From contig WJIV01000092.1 in NCBI GenBank assembly GCA_014730055.1, positions 1-5,782 of the forward strand: a stretch of 5,782 bases of DNA. Reading direction: 5' to 3'. Below the pieces are notes generated by a model. It had not been told where the DNA came from. It saw only the letters and a program-made list of their open reading frames with translations, and searched no databases. Position numbers and translations under genes: made by a program. Shown here piece after piece: positions 1-5,111 of the stretch. The DNA is from Candidatus Bathyarchaeota archaeon. Its GTDB lineage: Archaea > Thermoproteota > Bathyarchaeia > TCS64. How positions within the stretch are numbered: position 1 is the stretch's first letter; each line of letters starts with the position of its first letter.

Positions 1-1313
1 CTACGGTTTCCTTGATCTTCCCCCTTCTTATCATCCGGGACAAGATCAACAATATCTCCACTTACTAGATCCATGAATAGTTCAATCAACGCCTCATCAT
101 CATCTTCATCCCCACCCATTACTGCGAGAGCCCTGCGTAGATCAACTACATCAGCCATTATACCCGTCTGCTGGTCGACAAGTATCTTCTCATCAACCAA
201 ACCCTGAATGTTAAAGGAAACATAAAGTGCCAGACCACTCGTCAGATTGTAGACCATCTTACCTTCCTCCTTTTTTCTTCCTTGGGAGTCATAGCTTTCC
301 TCCTCGTAGTAAGTGGTCTCTAAACTTGGAGTCGTTGATGAACAGGATGCCTGACTCCTTCCTGTTACTCTACCAAACTTATCATACTCATAAACAGTTA
401 CAGTCATATTCCCCACGAAGATATTCTCATCTACATCCAGCTCCAGCCTGGTCTCGTTAAAGCGGAGTATCCTATCCTCTGAGTCGTATTCTGTAAGTGT
501 TCGCCTCGTGATACTGATTACGAGCCCTGAGTCTGTATCGGTTGTGTTCTCCTCGTAGGATACAAGCTGTCCATAGTCATTGTAACCCATCTTTGAGACA
601 TGGATGTTTAACCCGCTGTATTCCTGAGTGTTAAGGTACTTCAACCCGTAAACCCGACCAATGTAATCATAGACGATATCCGAGATCGCGTACTCCCTAA
701 TAGCTTCCTTTTTTCCCTTGCCTTCGATTTCCTGTATCTCGTAGCCTGTGATATTGCCCTCATCGTCTCGGGTGATCGTGTGGACTGTAATTTCATCATC
801 TGATTCTCTTGTGAAGGATATTATTTCTCCATCGGAGTTATACGAGATATCATAGTAGTAGGTGACTTCACCCGTTGAGGAGGTTATTCTATACTTGATA
901 ACATTACCGTCTTTATCGTACCCTATGTTATCGACATGGTAGCATTCTGATCCGTCGCAGTAGTCATAGCTTTCGATGTTACCCTCGTCATCATACCTGA
1001 CGTTATTAACTTCCTTTGCATCAACATCAATACCTGTATTATATGACGCTACTTCGGTTTTTTCCACTACTCCGAGGGTGTCGTACTCGATTTTTGATGT
1101 GTCTGCTGTATCAGAGTATTGTTCGTGGATCATCCCCCATTTCTGGAGAAAAGAATAGTCACCATAGTGGTTGCCATTAGATGTATCTATCTTTTGATAA
1201 TCATCAGGATCCTCTATAATTTGATCAGTAGCTGGTACCTTTATTTGGGCAGTTGAAAAAACCAGGCTGATTAAGCAATAAGCCGTTAATACTATTCTAA
1301 GCGTTTTTTTCAT
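1..1313 (-). CDS. Secreted YD/RHS-like repeat protein, N-terminal part (runs off left edge)
   Basis: The frame is open from the ATG at 1313-1311 to the window edge, giving 437 codons without a stop. Residues 1-22 form a Sec signal peptide: MKKTLR, then a hydrophobic core, then a likely cut after STA. From residue 77 there are about ten repeats of the form Y-D/N-x-x-G-R/N/E-(hydrophobic), starting near 77, 107, 132, 158, 182, 215, 244, 276, 310 and 341, spaced 24-34 residues apart. The most canonical is YEYDKFGRVTG at 308-318. Residues 400-435 are very acidic (GDEDDDE). YD repeats form extended beta structures in RHS/Tc toxins, teneurins and large surface proteins of uncultured bacteria. The protein is therefore probably exported and acts at or outside the envelope. 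An AGAGG ribosome site lies 8 bases before the start. No toxin or core domain is visible because the C-terminus is outside the window, so the exact role is unknown. Confidence 0.85.
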   Translation of the reverse strand, partial: MKKTLRIVLTAYCLISLVFSTAQIKVPATDQIIEDPDDYQKIDTSNGNHYGDYSFLQKWGMIHEQYSDTADTSKIEYDTLGVVEKTEVASYNTGIDVDAKEVNNVRYDDEGNIESYDYCDGSECYHVDNIGYDKDGNVIKYRITSSTGEVTYYYDISYNSDGEIISFTRESDDEITVHTITRDDEGNITGYEIQEIEGKGKKEAIREYAISDIVYDYIGRVYGLKYLNTQEYSGLNIHVSKMGYNDYGQLVSYEENTTDTDSGLVISITRRTLTEYDSEDRILRFNETRLELDVDENIFVGNMTVTVYEYDKFGRVTGRSQASCSSTTPSLETTYYEEESYDSQGRKKEEGKMVYNLTSGLALYVSFNIQGLVDEKILVDQQTGIMADVVDLRRALAVMGGDEDDDEALIELFMDLVSGDIVDLVPDDKKGEDQGNR

Positions 1314-1321
1314 ACTGATTG

Positions 1322-1326
1322 CCTCT
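1322..1326 (-). promoter_or_regulatory. Ribosome binding site of the YD-repeat gene
   Basis: On the minus strand this reads AGAGG, 8 bases before the ATG at 1313. It is a modest but well-placed Shine-Dalgarno match and supports the ATG that gives a complete signal peptide. Confidence 0.45.
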
Positions 1327-1360
1327 GCTTTGGTATAGAAATAAAGTGAATAGATTTAAA

Positions 1361-1376
1361 ATTATTTAAAAATAAT
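1361..1376. promoter_or_regulatory. TATA-like box between the YD-repeat gene and a short plus-strand ORF
   Basis: ATTATT-TAAA-AATAAT is an AT-only inverted repeat. Read on the minus strand it gives TTTAAATA at 1370-1363. That places a start of transcription near 1340 and leaves a short leader carrying the ribosome site of the YD-repeat gene. Read on the plus strand, its centre is about 26-28 bases before the ATG at 1394, the spacing of a leaderless archaeal start. The call rests on position and composition only; AT-rich sequence is common here. Confidence 0.4.
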
Positions 1377-1393
1377 GTTATAGTTATCCATAT

Positions 1394-1486
1394 ATGAAAG
1401 ATTCATGTAAGCTGAGTACCTACCCGCTTTATGAAGTTCCACTGAGGTCAGTAATCAGAGAGGTCACAGATACTCTTCTACATTGA
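1394..1486 (+). CDS. Short unrecognised ORF, 30 aa, possibly a remnant
   Basis: ATG to TGA encodes 30 residues, beginning MKDSCKLSTYPLYEVPLR and ending VTDTLLH. I do not recognise it. In its favour, the start lies 26-28 bases after a TATA-like box with no leader, and the peptide has a balanced mix of charged and hydrophobic residues rather than the N/K/I-rich look of random AT-rich DNA. Against it, the length is very small. A second open stretch follows in another frame (about 1487-1650) without its own start, so this may be the head of a frameshifted, decayed gene. No function can be given. Confidence 0.22.
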   Translation: MKDSCKLSTYPLYEVPLRSVIREVTDTLLH

Positions 1487-1754
1487 TCATAGAAGCTGTT
1501 CACTAATCTTCGTTTTTACAGTTATTTCTTTGATTTCCGAATTATCTCAGTTGGTAACTGATTCTGATCAAATATATCCACGAAACTATCTGAATTTATT
1601 AACCACACTAGTTAGATTCTCAGGAAATTCCATGAAAGTTAGATCTTACAGGTGAATGAAACTAAGAATAGGCTCACAGGTCCTTAACCTGAATAACAAA
1701 TTATGTTAGATTCAGAGTACATATATAAATTCAACAAATTGTCTAGTAACTGCC

Positions 1755-1871
1755 TTATGGTTTCTTCAAATAATCTTTCATGAGTATTCTAAGAACTTCC
1801 TCGGCTATTTTTCTCTTATACTCATCAGGATCAAGGTCCTCATAACGCTTTTTATCAACCTTAGAAGACAC
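1755..1871 (-). CDS. Small charged protein or gene remnant, 38 aa, GTG start
   Basis: This is a minus-strand frame from GTG (1871-1869) to TAA (1757-1755). The peptide reads VSSKVDKKRYEDLDPDEYKR, followed by a helix-like stretch KIAEEVLRILMKDYLKKP. The alternation of charged and aliphatic residues is that of a real amphipathic helix, unlike the translations of the flanking AT-rich DNA. The frame stays open for eleven codons upstream of the GTG before a TAA but offers no ATG. A TATA-like stretch lies at about 1930-1942 on the same strand. It may be a genuine microprotein or the C-terminal tail of a degraded gene. I do not recognise the family. Confidence 0.3.
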   Translation of the reverse strand: MSSKVDKKRYEDLDPDEYKRKIAEEVLRILMKDYLKKP

Positions 1872-2081
1872 ATTTACTTTTAATCCAACATCACTGATAA
1901 ATCTTTACTGTAATAATCCGGAGACAAATAATAATATAATATTTTTCTCTTGTTTAGAGGAGCTTTTTAAACAAACTATGTTGAGAAAAGTTCTGTAAGG
2001 AGTATATAGCTATGAACCAGATATCGGTCTGTAATCTATCAATCTTTTTACTTATATATACCTTAAACATCTCTATCAATG

Positions 2082-2151
2082 CCTGAACGGTAGCCACCCT
2101 GAAATAACATGTCGCATTAACTAGGGATTTTGAATTTTTTAACCGTTCAGG
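2082..2151. repeat. Perfect 10-bp inverted repeat, 50-bp spacer
   Basis: CCTGAACGGT at 2082-2091 and ACCGTTCAGG at 2142-2151 are exact reverse complements; pairing stops at both ends. The arms are richer in GC than their surroundings. The role is unknown: it could be arms of a structured transcript, a protein-binding site pair, or remnant ends of a mobile element. Confidence 0.6.
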
Positions 2152-2209
2152 TACCTTATTATTTTTATTCTCTATGGAAAGTTTATATGTTTTGTAGTTT
2201 TTTATAAAG

Positions 2210-2260
2210 GATCGGGTAGGTACCACATTTTGGCCGACTGTTATAAACAACTACCCGATC
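2210..2260. repeat. Perfect 10-bp inverted repeat, 31-bp spacer
   Basis: GATCGGGTAG at 2210-2219 and CTACCCGATC at 2251-2260 are exact reverse complements. The sequence GGTACC follows the left arm closely, and the same GGTACC abuts the right arm of the neighbouring repeat at 2142-2151, so the two structures share a short motif. A related GGTCGGGTGGTCGG follows at 2282-2295. The function is unknown. Confidence 0.6.
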
Positions 2261-2277
2261 AAACAATATAAGTCAAA

Positions 2278-2346
2278 GCGCGGTCGGGTGGTCGGTAGTA
2301 AGTGCTTCTTCAACCTCATGCTGACTGCAATAGGAAGCCTGGCCTG
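2278..2346. other. GC-rich island, possible structured RNA or gene remnant
   Basis: This patch stands out from the AT-rich DNA on both sides. It begins with a near-tandem GGTCGGGT-GGTCGGTA (2282-2297). It then has GCTTC at 2304-2308 able to pair with GAAGC at 2334-2338, with CCT/AGG inside as an alternative inner stem. In hyper-AT non-coding DNA of archaea, such islands often mark structured RNAs. I could not fit it to a tRNA, and no complete C/D-box motif set was seen. The plus strand is open for about 20 codons here, so a decayed coding fragment is also possible. Confidence 0.25.
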
Positions 2347-2510
2347 AGGACTTATATCCTGTCAATGATAATAAAAATAATTGTCACTCAACTCTATTTC
2401 TAAATGTTAGTGACTTAAATTATAATTTCTATAAAAATGTTGATTATCTCTTGAATATTTCTGAGATATCACCCGTAAAATAACTCATTTTTTAGTTGAT
2501 TATTTTATTT

Positions 2511-2531
2511 GGCAGGTTTTCGAAAACAGCC
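2511..2531. repeat. Palindrome downstream of the iron-sulfur gene
   Basis: GTTTTCGAAAAC at 2516-2527 is a perfect 12-bp palindrome flanked by GGC (2511-2513) and GCC (2529-2531), so the stem extends with a small bulge. It lies about 40 bp after the TAG of the minus-strand iron-sulfur gene. It may be an RNA 3'-end hairpin or a binding site. There is no clean T-tract directly after it on the minus strand; the closest is TTATTTT, between the stop codon and the hairpin. Confidence 0.4.
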
Positions 2532-2569
2532 TTCAAGTTCTCCTTTAAAATAAGACATATTTATCATAC

Positions 2570-3376
2570 CTACTCCCCGTTCGAGCTTTTCCTGGACCAT
2601 CTTATTGCTCTGACTTTACATGCTTCAATACAGGCACCGCAGGCGTAGCAATCATTGTGAAACTGGTTCTTCTCGTAAAAGTCTTTCATGGCACCCGTTG
2701 GGCATGCTTCAACACACCTCATACAGTTAACACACTTTTCCTCATCAATCCTCGGACGGAAAAAACTTACCTGCTCAGCAATTAGCCCGATTAGACCAAA
2801 AGGACACAGGAACCTGCACCAGGGACGGTAAAAGAAAACACTCGCCATCGCAACACCCAGAAGTACCAACCCGTTTATCACTGATAGATTCAACTGAAAA
2901 ACGGAAAATGGGTCCAGTAAACCTAGGACATTCACGCCATTAAGGAAGAGAAGCCCAATAATGCCTATGAAGAACGCTAACCTGGTCCAGAGGGTCGTAT
3001 GCTTTGAGACGTTTACTTTCTTTGAGGGTATGTTGTGTAATGCATCCTGTAGTAGCCCTAGTTGACATCCCCAGCCGCATATACTGCGATTAGATGCAAT
3101 TACCATCAACAGCATTAATAGGAACATGATTGCTGAGAGTTGTAATGGCACGGGAACGGGTAATCCCTTTATATTCATTAATAGGTTTGTGACCATTGAC
3201 ATGGGGTTTGGGTTCAATGGACTCAACCGACCATAAATAAAACCAAATACAATGATCCCAGCTATCAGGAACAAGAGCCGGTTCCTCTTATTTATGCTCC
3301 TCTTGGCTAGCAGCCAGTTTGAGATGCTTATCGTTATGACCCAGAGGGCTACTTTTGTCAGTATTATAGGATTCAT
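2570..3376 (-). CDS. NapH/YccM-like membrane 4Fe-4S protein
   Basis: This is a 268-residue polytopic membrane protein carrying the two signatures of the NapH/NosR/YccM group. The membrane-side pair is CGWGC (C100, C104) and CRFLCP (C187, C191). Two bacterial-ferredoxin 4Fe-4S motifs near the C-terminus are C215-x2-C-x2-C-x3-CP and C243-x2-C-x2-C-x3-C. Hydrophobic segments lie near 5-24, 34-50, 78-95, 132-152 and 164-183. Family members pass electrons between the quinone pool or other membrane donors and soluble or periplasmic partners; the partner here is not in the window. I chose the ATG at 3376 because GGTGAG lies 3 bases upstream. An open frame continues to 3445 but would run through the divergent promoter. 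The first pair has Q where CxxxCP usually has P. It is divergent from the RHH regulator at 3452, which probably controls it. Confidence 0.9.
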   Translation of the reverse strand: MNPIILTKVALWVITISISNWLLAKRSINKRNRLLFLIAGIIVFGFIYGRLSPLNPNPMSMVTNLLMNIKGLPVPVPLQLSAIMFLLMLLMVIASNRSICGWGCQLGLLQDALHNIPSKKVNVSKHTTLWTRLAFFIGIIGLLFLNGVNVLGLLDPFSVFQLNLSVINGLVLLGVAMASVFFYRPWCRFLCPFGLIGLIAEQVSFFRPRIDEEKCVNCMRCVEACPTGAMKDFYEKNQFHNDCYACGACIEACKVRAIRWSRKSSNGE

Positions 3377-3379
3377 AGA

Positions 3380-3385
3380 CTCACC
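3380..3385 (-). promoter_or_regulatory. GGTGAG ribosome binding site of the iron-sulfur gene
   Basis: On the minus strand this reads GGTGAG, three bases before the ATG at 3376. It matches the archaeal GGTGA anti-16S consensus and decides the start in favour of MNPIIL over the upstream in-frame ATGs. The spacing is on the short side. Confidence 0.6.
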
Positions 3386-3397
3386 AATTATGTGACG

Positions 3398-3451
3398 ATA
3401 CATCATATGTCTATGGAAACATATAAACATGTGCCTAAACGTCATACATAT
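3398..3451. promoter_or_regulatory. Divergent promoter/operator: shared TATA box and ACATAT/ACATGT half-sites
   Basis: The gap between the two divergent starts contains ACATATAAAC (3419-3428). On the plus strand it lies about 25 bases before the ATG at 3452, fitting a leaderless message, with purine-rich GGAAA upstream as a candidate BRE. On the minus strand the same bases read GTTTATATGT, placing a start near 3398 and leaving a short leader with the GGTGAG site. Overlaid on this are related hexamers: ATATGT (3405-3410, inverted), ACATAT (3419-3424), ACATGT (3427-3432) and ACATAT (3446-3451). The first two form an inverted repeat with an 8-bp spacer. Short half-sites like these fit binding by a ribbon-helix-helix protein, which would block both promoters. 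This is inferred from position and repetition only. Confidence 0.45.
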
Positions 3452-3886
3452 ATGCGGCTTGTTACACTCCGAATCGAGTCTATTCTAAAGGAACAGATAC
3501 AAGAGTTATCAGAACAGAAAAAGAGAAGCAGCAGCGAAGTAACCAGGGACCTGATAGACCTGGGCATAGGGTATCAACAAGAATCACCCATCATAATCAA
3601 GGGAGCCCATGGAATAACCAGATCATTCAGCAAGCTAAGATACGGGGACGAGGGAACCCGGATCAGCATTTACTTGGAAGAAGAGCAATTGAGAGAAGCG
3701 TCAAAAGCGTTCAATAACAGCGAGACGGGTGCGATCCGTGAAGCCATCAGGCTGGGATACATAATGCTTAACGCAGAAAAAGTAATTTTCACAAACCCTG
3801 AAAAAGAGATATACCCCTTCAAGGACTTTAAACTAGAATCATTCAAGAACGAAAGGGCACAGAAAGCATTCGAGAATTTAAAATAA
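3452..3886 (+). CDS. Transcriptional regulator with two tandem ribbon-helix-helix domains
   Basis: This is a 144-residue soluble protein. Residues 2-43 read as one RHH (Arc/MetJ/CopG type) unit: strand RLVTLRIES, helix A about 11-24, then a turn, then helix B starting SSSEVTRDLIDLGI. Residues 69-107 repeat the pattern: strand TRISIYLEE, helix A about 77-87, then helix B SETGAIREAIRLGY. The two helix B segments share S/E-x-x-x-R-x-x-I-x-LG, which supports an internal duplication. A basic tail (about 125-144) follows. RHH proteins normally dimerise so that two strands form a sheet in the DNA major groove; here one chain could supply both strands. The ATG at 3452 was preferred because it keeps the strand at the N-terminus and sits about 25 bases after a TATA box. 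Upstream in-frame ATGs from 3392 would run through the promoter of the divergent gene. The likely target is its own divergent promoter. No metal-binding domain as in NikR is apparent. Confidence 0.75.
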   Translation: MRLVTLRIESILKEQIQELSEQKKRSSSEVTRDLIDLGIGYQQESPIIIKGAHGITRSFSKLRYGDEGTRISIYLEEEQLREASKAFNNSETGAIREAIRLGYIMLNAEKVIFTNPEKEIYPFKDFKLESFKNERAQKAFENLK

Positions 3887-4050
3887 TAACAATTACTCTC
3901 TCACATTGTTTTAAGGAAATTTGATTCATACAAGTAGATAGAAAAATAGGGTAAGGATTCGATATTAGATCTGTAATTTATTTATCCATTATCAAGATTT
4001 TCTCTTTCTCCCATTCCATGTATAGAGTTTAAGAGATACCATTCTATTGC

Positions 4051-4059
4051 CTATTTATC
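4051..4059 (+). promoter_or_regulatory. TATA-like box of the TFB gene
   Basis: CTATTTATC is centred about 27 bases before the TTG at 4082. That gives a transcription start within a few bases of the codon and a leaderless or nearly leaderless message. No strong ribosome site lies between. Confidence 0.45.
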
Positions 4060-4081
4060 AAAAGATCCTGGAAATGGTAAG

Positions 4082-4975
4082 TTGAGTGGTTACAACGCTT
4101 CTTCGAGGAAATGCCCTGAGTGTAACAGCAAGGAAATTGTATTTGACCCTGAGTCAGGTGAATGGTTTTGCTCTAGGTGTGGATTGGTGCTTCAGGACAT
4201 GGGTGTGGATGATGGCCCTGAGTGGAGGAGCTTCGACGTGAACCAGCACATGTCAAGGGCGAGGGCTACGGCACCCTTAGACCCAGTCAAGGTAAGCACC
4301 TTCGGGGCAATAGGAAGGGATAGCCAGGGTAATAAGATGTCTCCCTCAAAGATACACCTCTTGCTACGCTTGAGGAGGCTGCAGGCTCGTTCCAGATTCA
4401 GTGAGGGAAAGGATAGGAATCTGTCCCACGCTTTATCGGCTCTCGACAGGCTATCAACAAGGCTCCACCTATCCTCAGTCGTACATGAGGAGGCCACCCA
4501 GATTTATCGTAAAGCCCTGGATAAGGACCTAATTAGGGGGAGGAGCATAGAGGCCATCACTGGCGCAGCATTGTACGCGGCTTGTCGGTTGACAGGCACT
4601 CCTAGGACTCTTGTTGAGGTATCTGAGAACTGCTCAGTACCAATGAAGGACCTTGCCCGTGGATACCGGCTGATTCATGATGAACTAGGTCTGGAGACAC
4701 CTAACCCGGATCCCAAGACCCGGCTGCCTCGGATAGCTGAACAGGTGGAGGCAAGCCTTTGTGCCCAGAGGAAAGCAGCGGAGATACTGGTGGCTGCCCA
4801 GGAGGCGAAGGAAACCATTGGTTTGCATCCCGTAGGGCTTGCAGCTGCTGCTTTGTATGTCGCATGCCGCGAGTGTGGCGATAGGATTACCCAGAAGGCT
4901 ATCGCGGATGCTTCAGGGATAACTGAGGTAACCATCAGGAACAGGTACAAGAAGCTTGAAAAATTTGCAAATTGA
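4082..4975 (+). CDS. tfb: Transcription initiation factor B (TFB/TFIIB homolog)
   Basis: TFB recruits archaeal RNA polymerase to TATA-box/TBP complexes and contacts the BRE. The 297-residue product shows the full order. A zinc ribbon comes first, with C11-P-E-C14 and C30-S-R-C33-G. The B-reader/linker follows with the family hallmark GPEWRSFD (about 46-53). Then come two cyclin-like repeats, about 95-190 (RGRSIEAITGAALYAACRL) and about 208-295 (PVGLAAAALYVACRE, ending in the recognition helix TEVTIRNRYKKL). The length is typical. TTG is the only start that keeps the zinc ribbon: the frame is open upstream but has no ATG or GTG, and the nearby ATG at 4075 is out of frame and stops at once. The linker departs from the usual HDKGLST-type motif, reading LDPVKVSTFGAIG, and repeat 2 has an unusual PRIAEQVEASLCAQ stretch. 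It may therefore be one of several TFB paralogs. It converges with the peptidase gene downstream. Confidence 0.95.
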   Translation: MSGYNASSRKCPECNSKEIVFDPESGEWFCSRCGLVLQDMGVDDGPEWRSFDVNQHMSRARATAPLDPVKVSTFGAIGRDSQGNKMSPSKIHLLLRLRRLQARSRFSEGKDRNLSHALSALDRLSTRLHLSSVVHEEATQIYRKALDKDLIRGRSIEAITGAALYAACRLTGTPRTLVEVSENCSVPMKDLARGYRLIHDELGLETPNPDPKTRLPRIAEQVEASLCAQRKAAEILVAAQEAKETIGLHPVGLAAAALYVACRECGDRITQKAIADASGITEVTIRNRYKKLEKFAN

Positions 4976-4994
4976 ATCTAATACACTTTAATAT

Positions 4995-5100
4995 CTGGTT
5001 CTTTGATCATTAGGTTACTTCTAAAACCAGATGGCTTTGGGCAGTCCAGCGTCCACTGAGAGGCTGGCTCTTCAAAACCGGACCTGTGCATGCAGGCTAG
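4995..5100. other. Structured convergent intergenic spacer
   Basis: Between the converging TFB and peptidase genes are several short inverted repeats. They are CTGGTT with AACCAG (about 4996-5030), CCAGC (5046-5050) with GCTGG (5063-5067) around a 12-base loop, and CCTG with CAGG (5083-5094) around TGCATG. The stretch is as GC-rich as the genes. It could serve as a two-way 3'-end region or encode a small RNA. I see no ORF and no C/D-box set. Confidence 0.25.
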
Positions 5101-5102
5101 GA

Positions 5103-5111
5103 AAATAATTA
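5103..5111 (-). terminator. Possible T-rich terminator of the peptidase gene
   Basis: Directly after the TAA stop the minus strand reads AATTATTTT, followed by the hairpin-forming spacer. T-rich tracts of this kind end transcription in archaea. The match is weak and rests on position. Confidence 0.3.

Larger units (their letters stand above)
1314..2569. other. Long AT-rich stretch with no convincing long gene
   Basis: The 1.25 kb between the YD-repeat gene and the iron-sulfur gene contains no frame I would call a normal gene. It holds two tiny ORFs (1394-1486 plus, 1755-1871 minus), a short hairpin CAGGT-CCTTA-ACCTG at 1677-1691, and a TATA-like ACATATATAAA near 1720-1730 with no gene behind it. 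It also holds two perfect 10-bp inverted repeats (2082-2151 and 2210-2260), a GC-richer patch at 2278-2346, and a 12-bp palindrome at 2516-2527. This mixture fits either an eroded mobile-element site or a region with unannotated RNA. No intact transposase or complete terminal repeats were found. Confidence 0.6.

Noticed and set aside
227..460. Plus-strand ORF opposite the YD-repeat gene
   Set aside because: Serine/proline-rich antisense shadow of a well-supported coding frame.
976..1158. Plus-strand ORF opposite the YD-repeat gene
   Set aside because: Antisense shadow with no promoter, no domain and low-complexity composition.
1954..2250. Minus-strand frame of 98 codons with a TTG start
   Set aside because: It is rich in N/K/I/Y as expected from AT-rich DNA, lacks a ribosome site, contains both arms of one inverted repeat and part of another, and has no recognisable domain. 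The part around AQALIEMFKV-like residues is slightly more protein-like, so a decayed gene cannot be fully excluded.
2278..2346. tRNA gene
   Set aside because: No acceptor stem pairing and no GGTTCRANNC T-arm box could be found.
1314..2569. Intact insertion sequence
   Set aside because: No transposase frame and no matched terminal repeats with target duplications; only short inverted repeats are seen.
3377..3445. 23-residue N-terminal extension of the iron-sulfur protein
   Set aside because: It is rich in His/Met/Arg, overlaps the divergent promoter, and a GGTGAG site directly precedes the internal ATG at 3376.
4192..4497. Minus-strand ORF within TFB
   Set aside because: Lies opposite conserved TFB coding sequence; shadow frame.
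4675..4950. Minus-strand ORF within TFB
   Set aside because: Lies opposite the second cyclin repeat; shadow frame.
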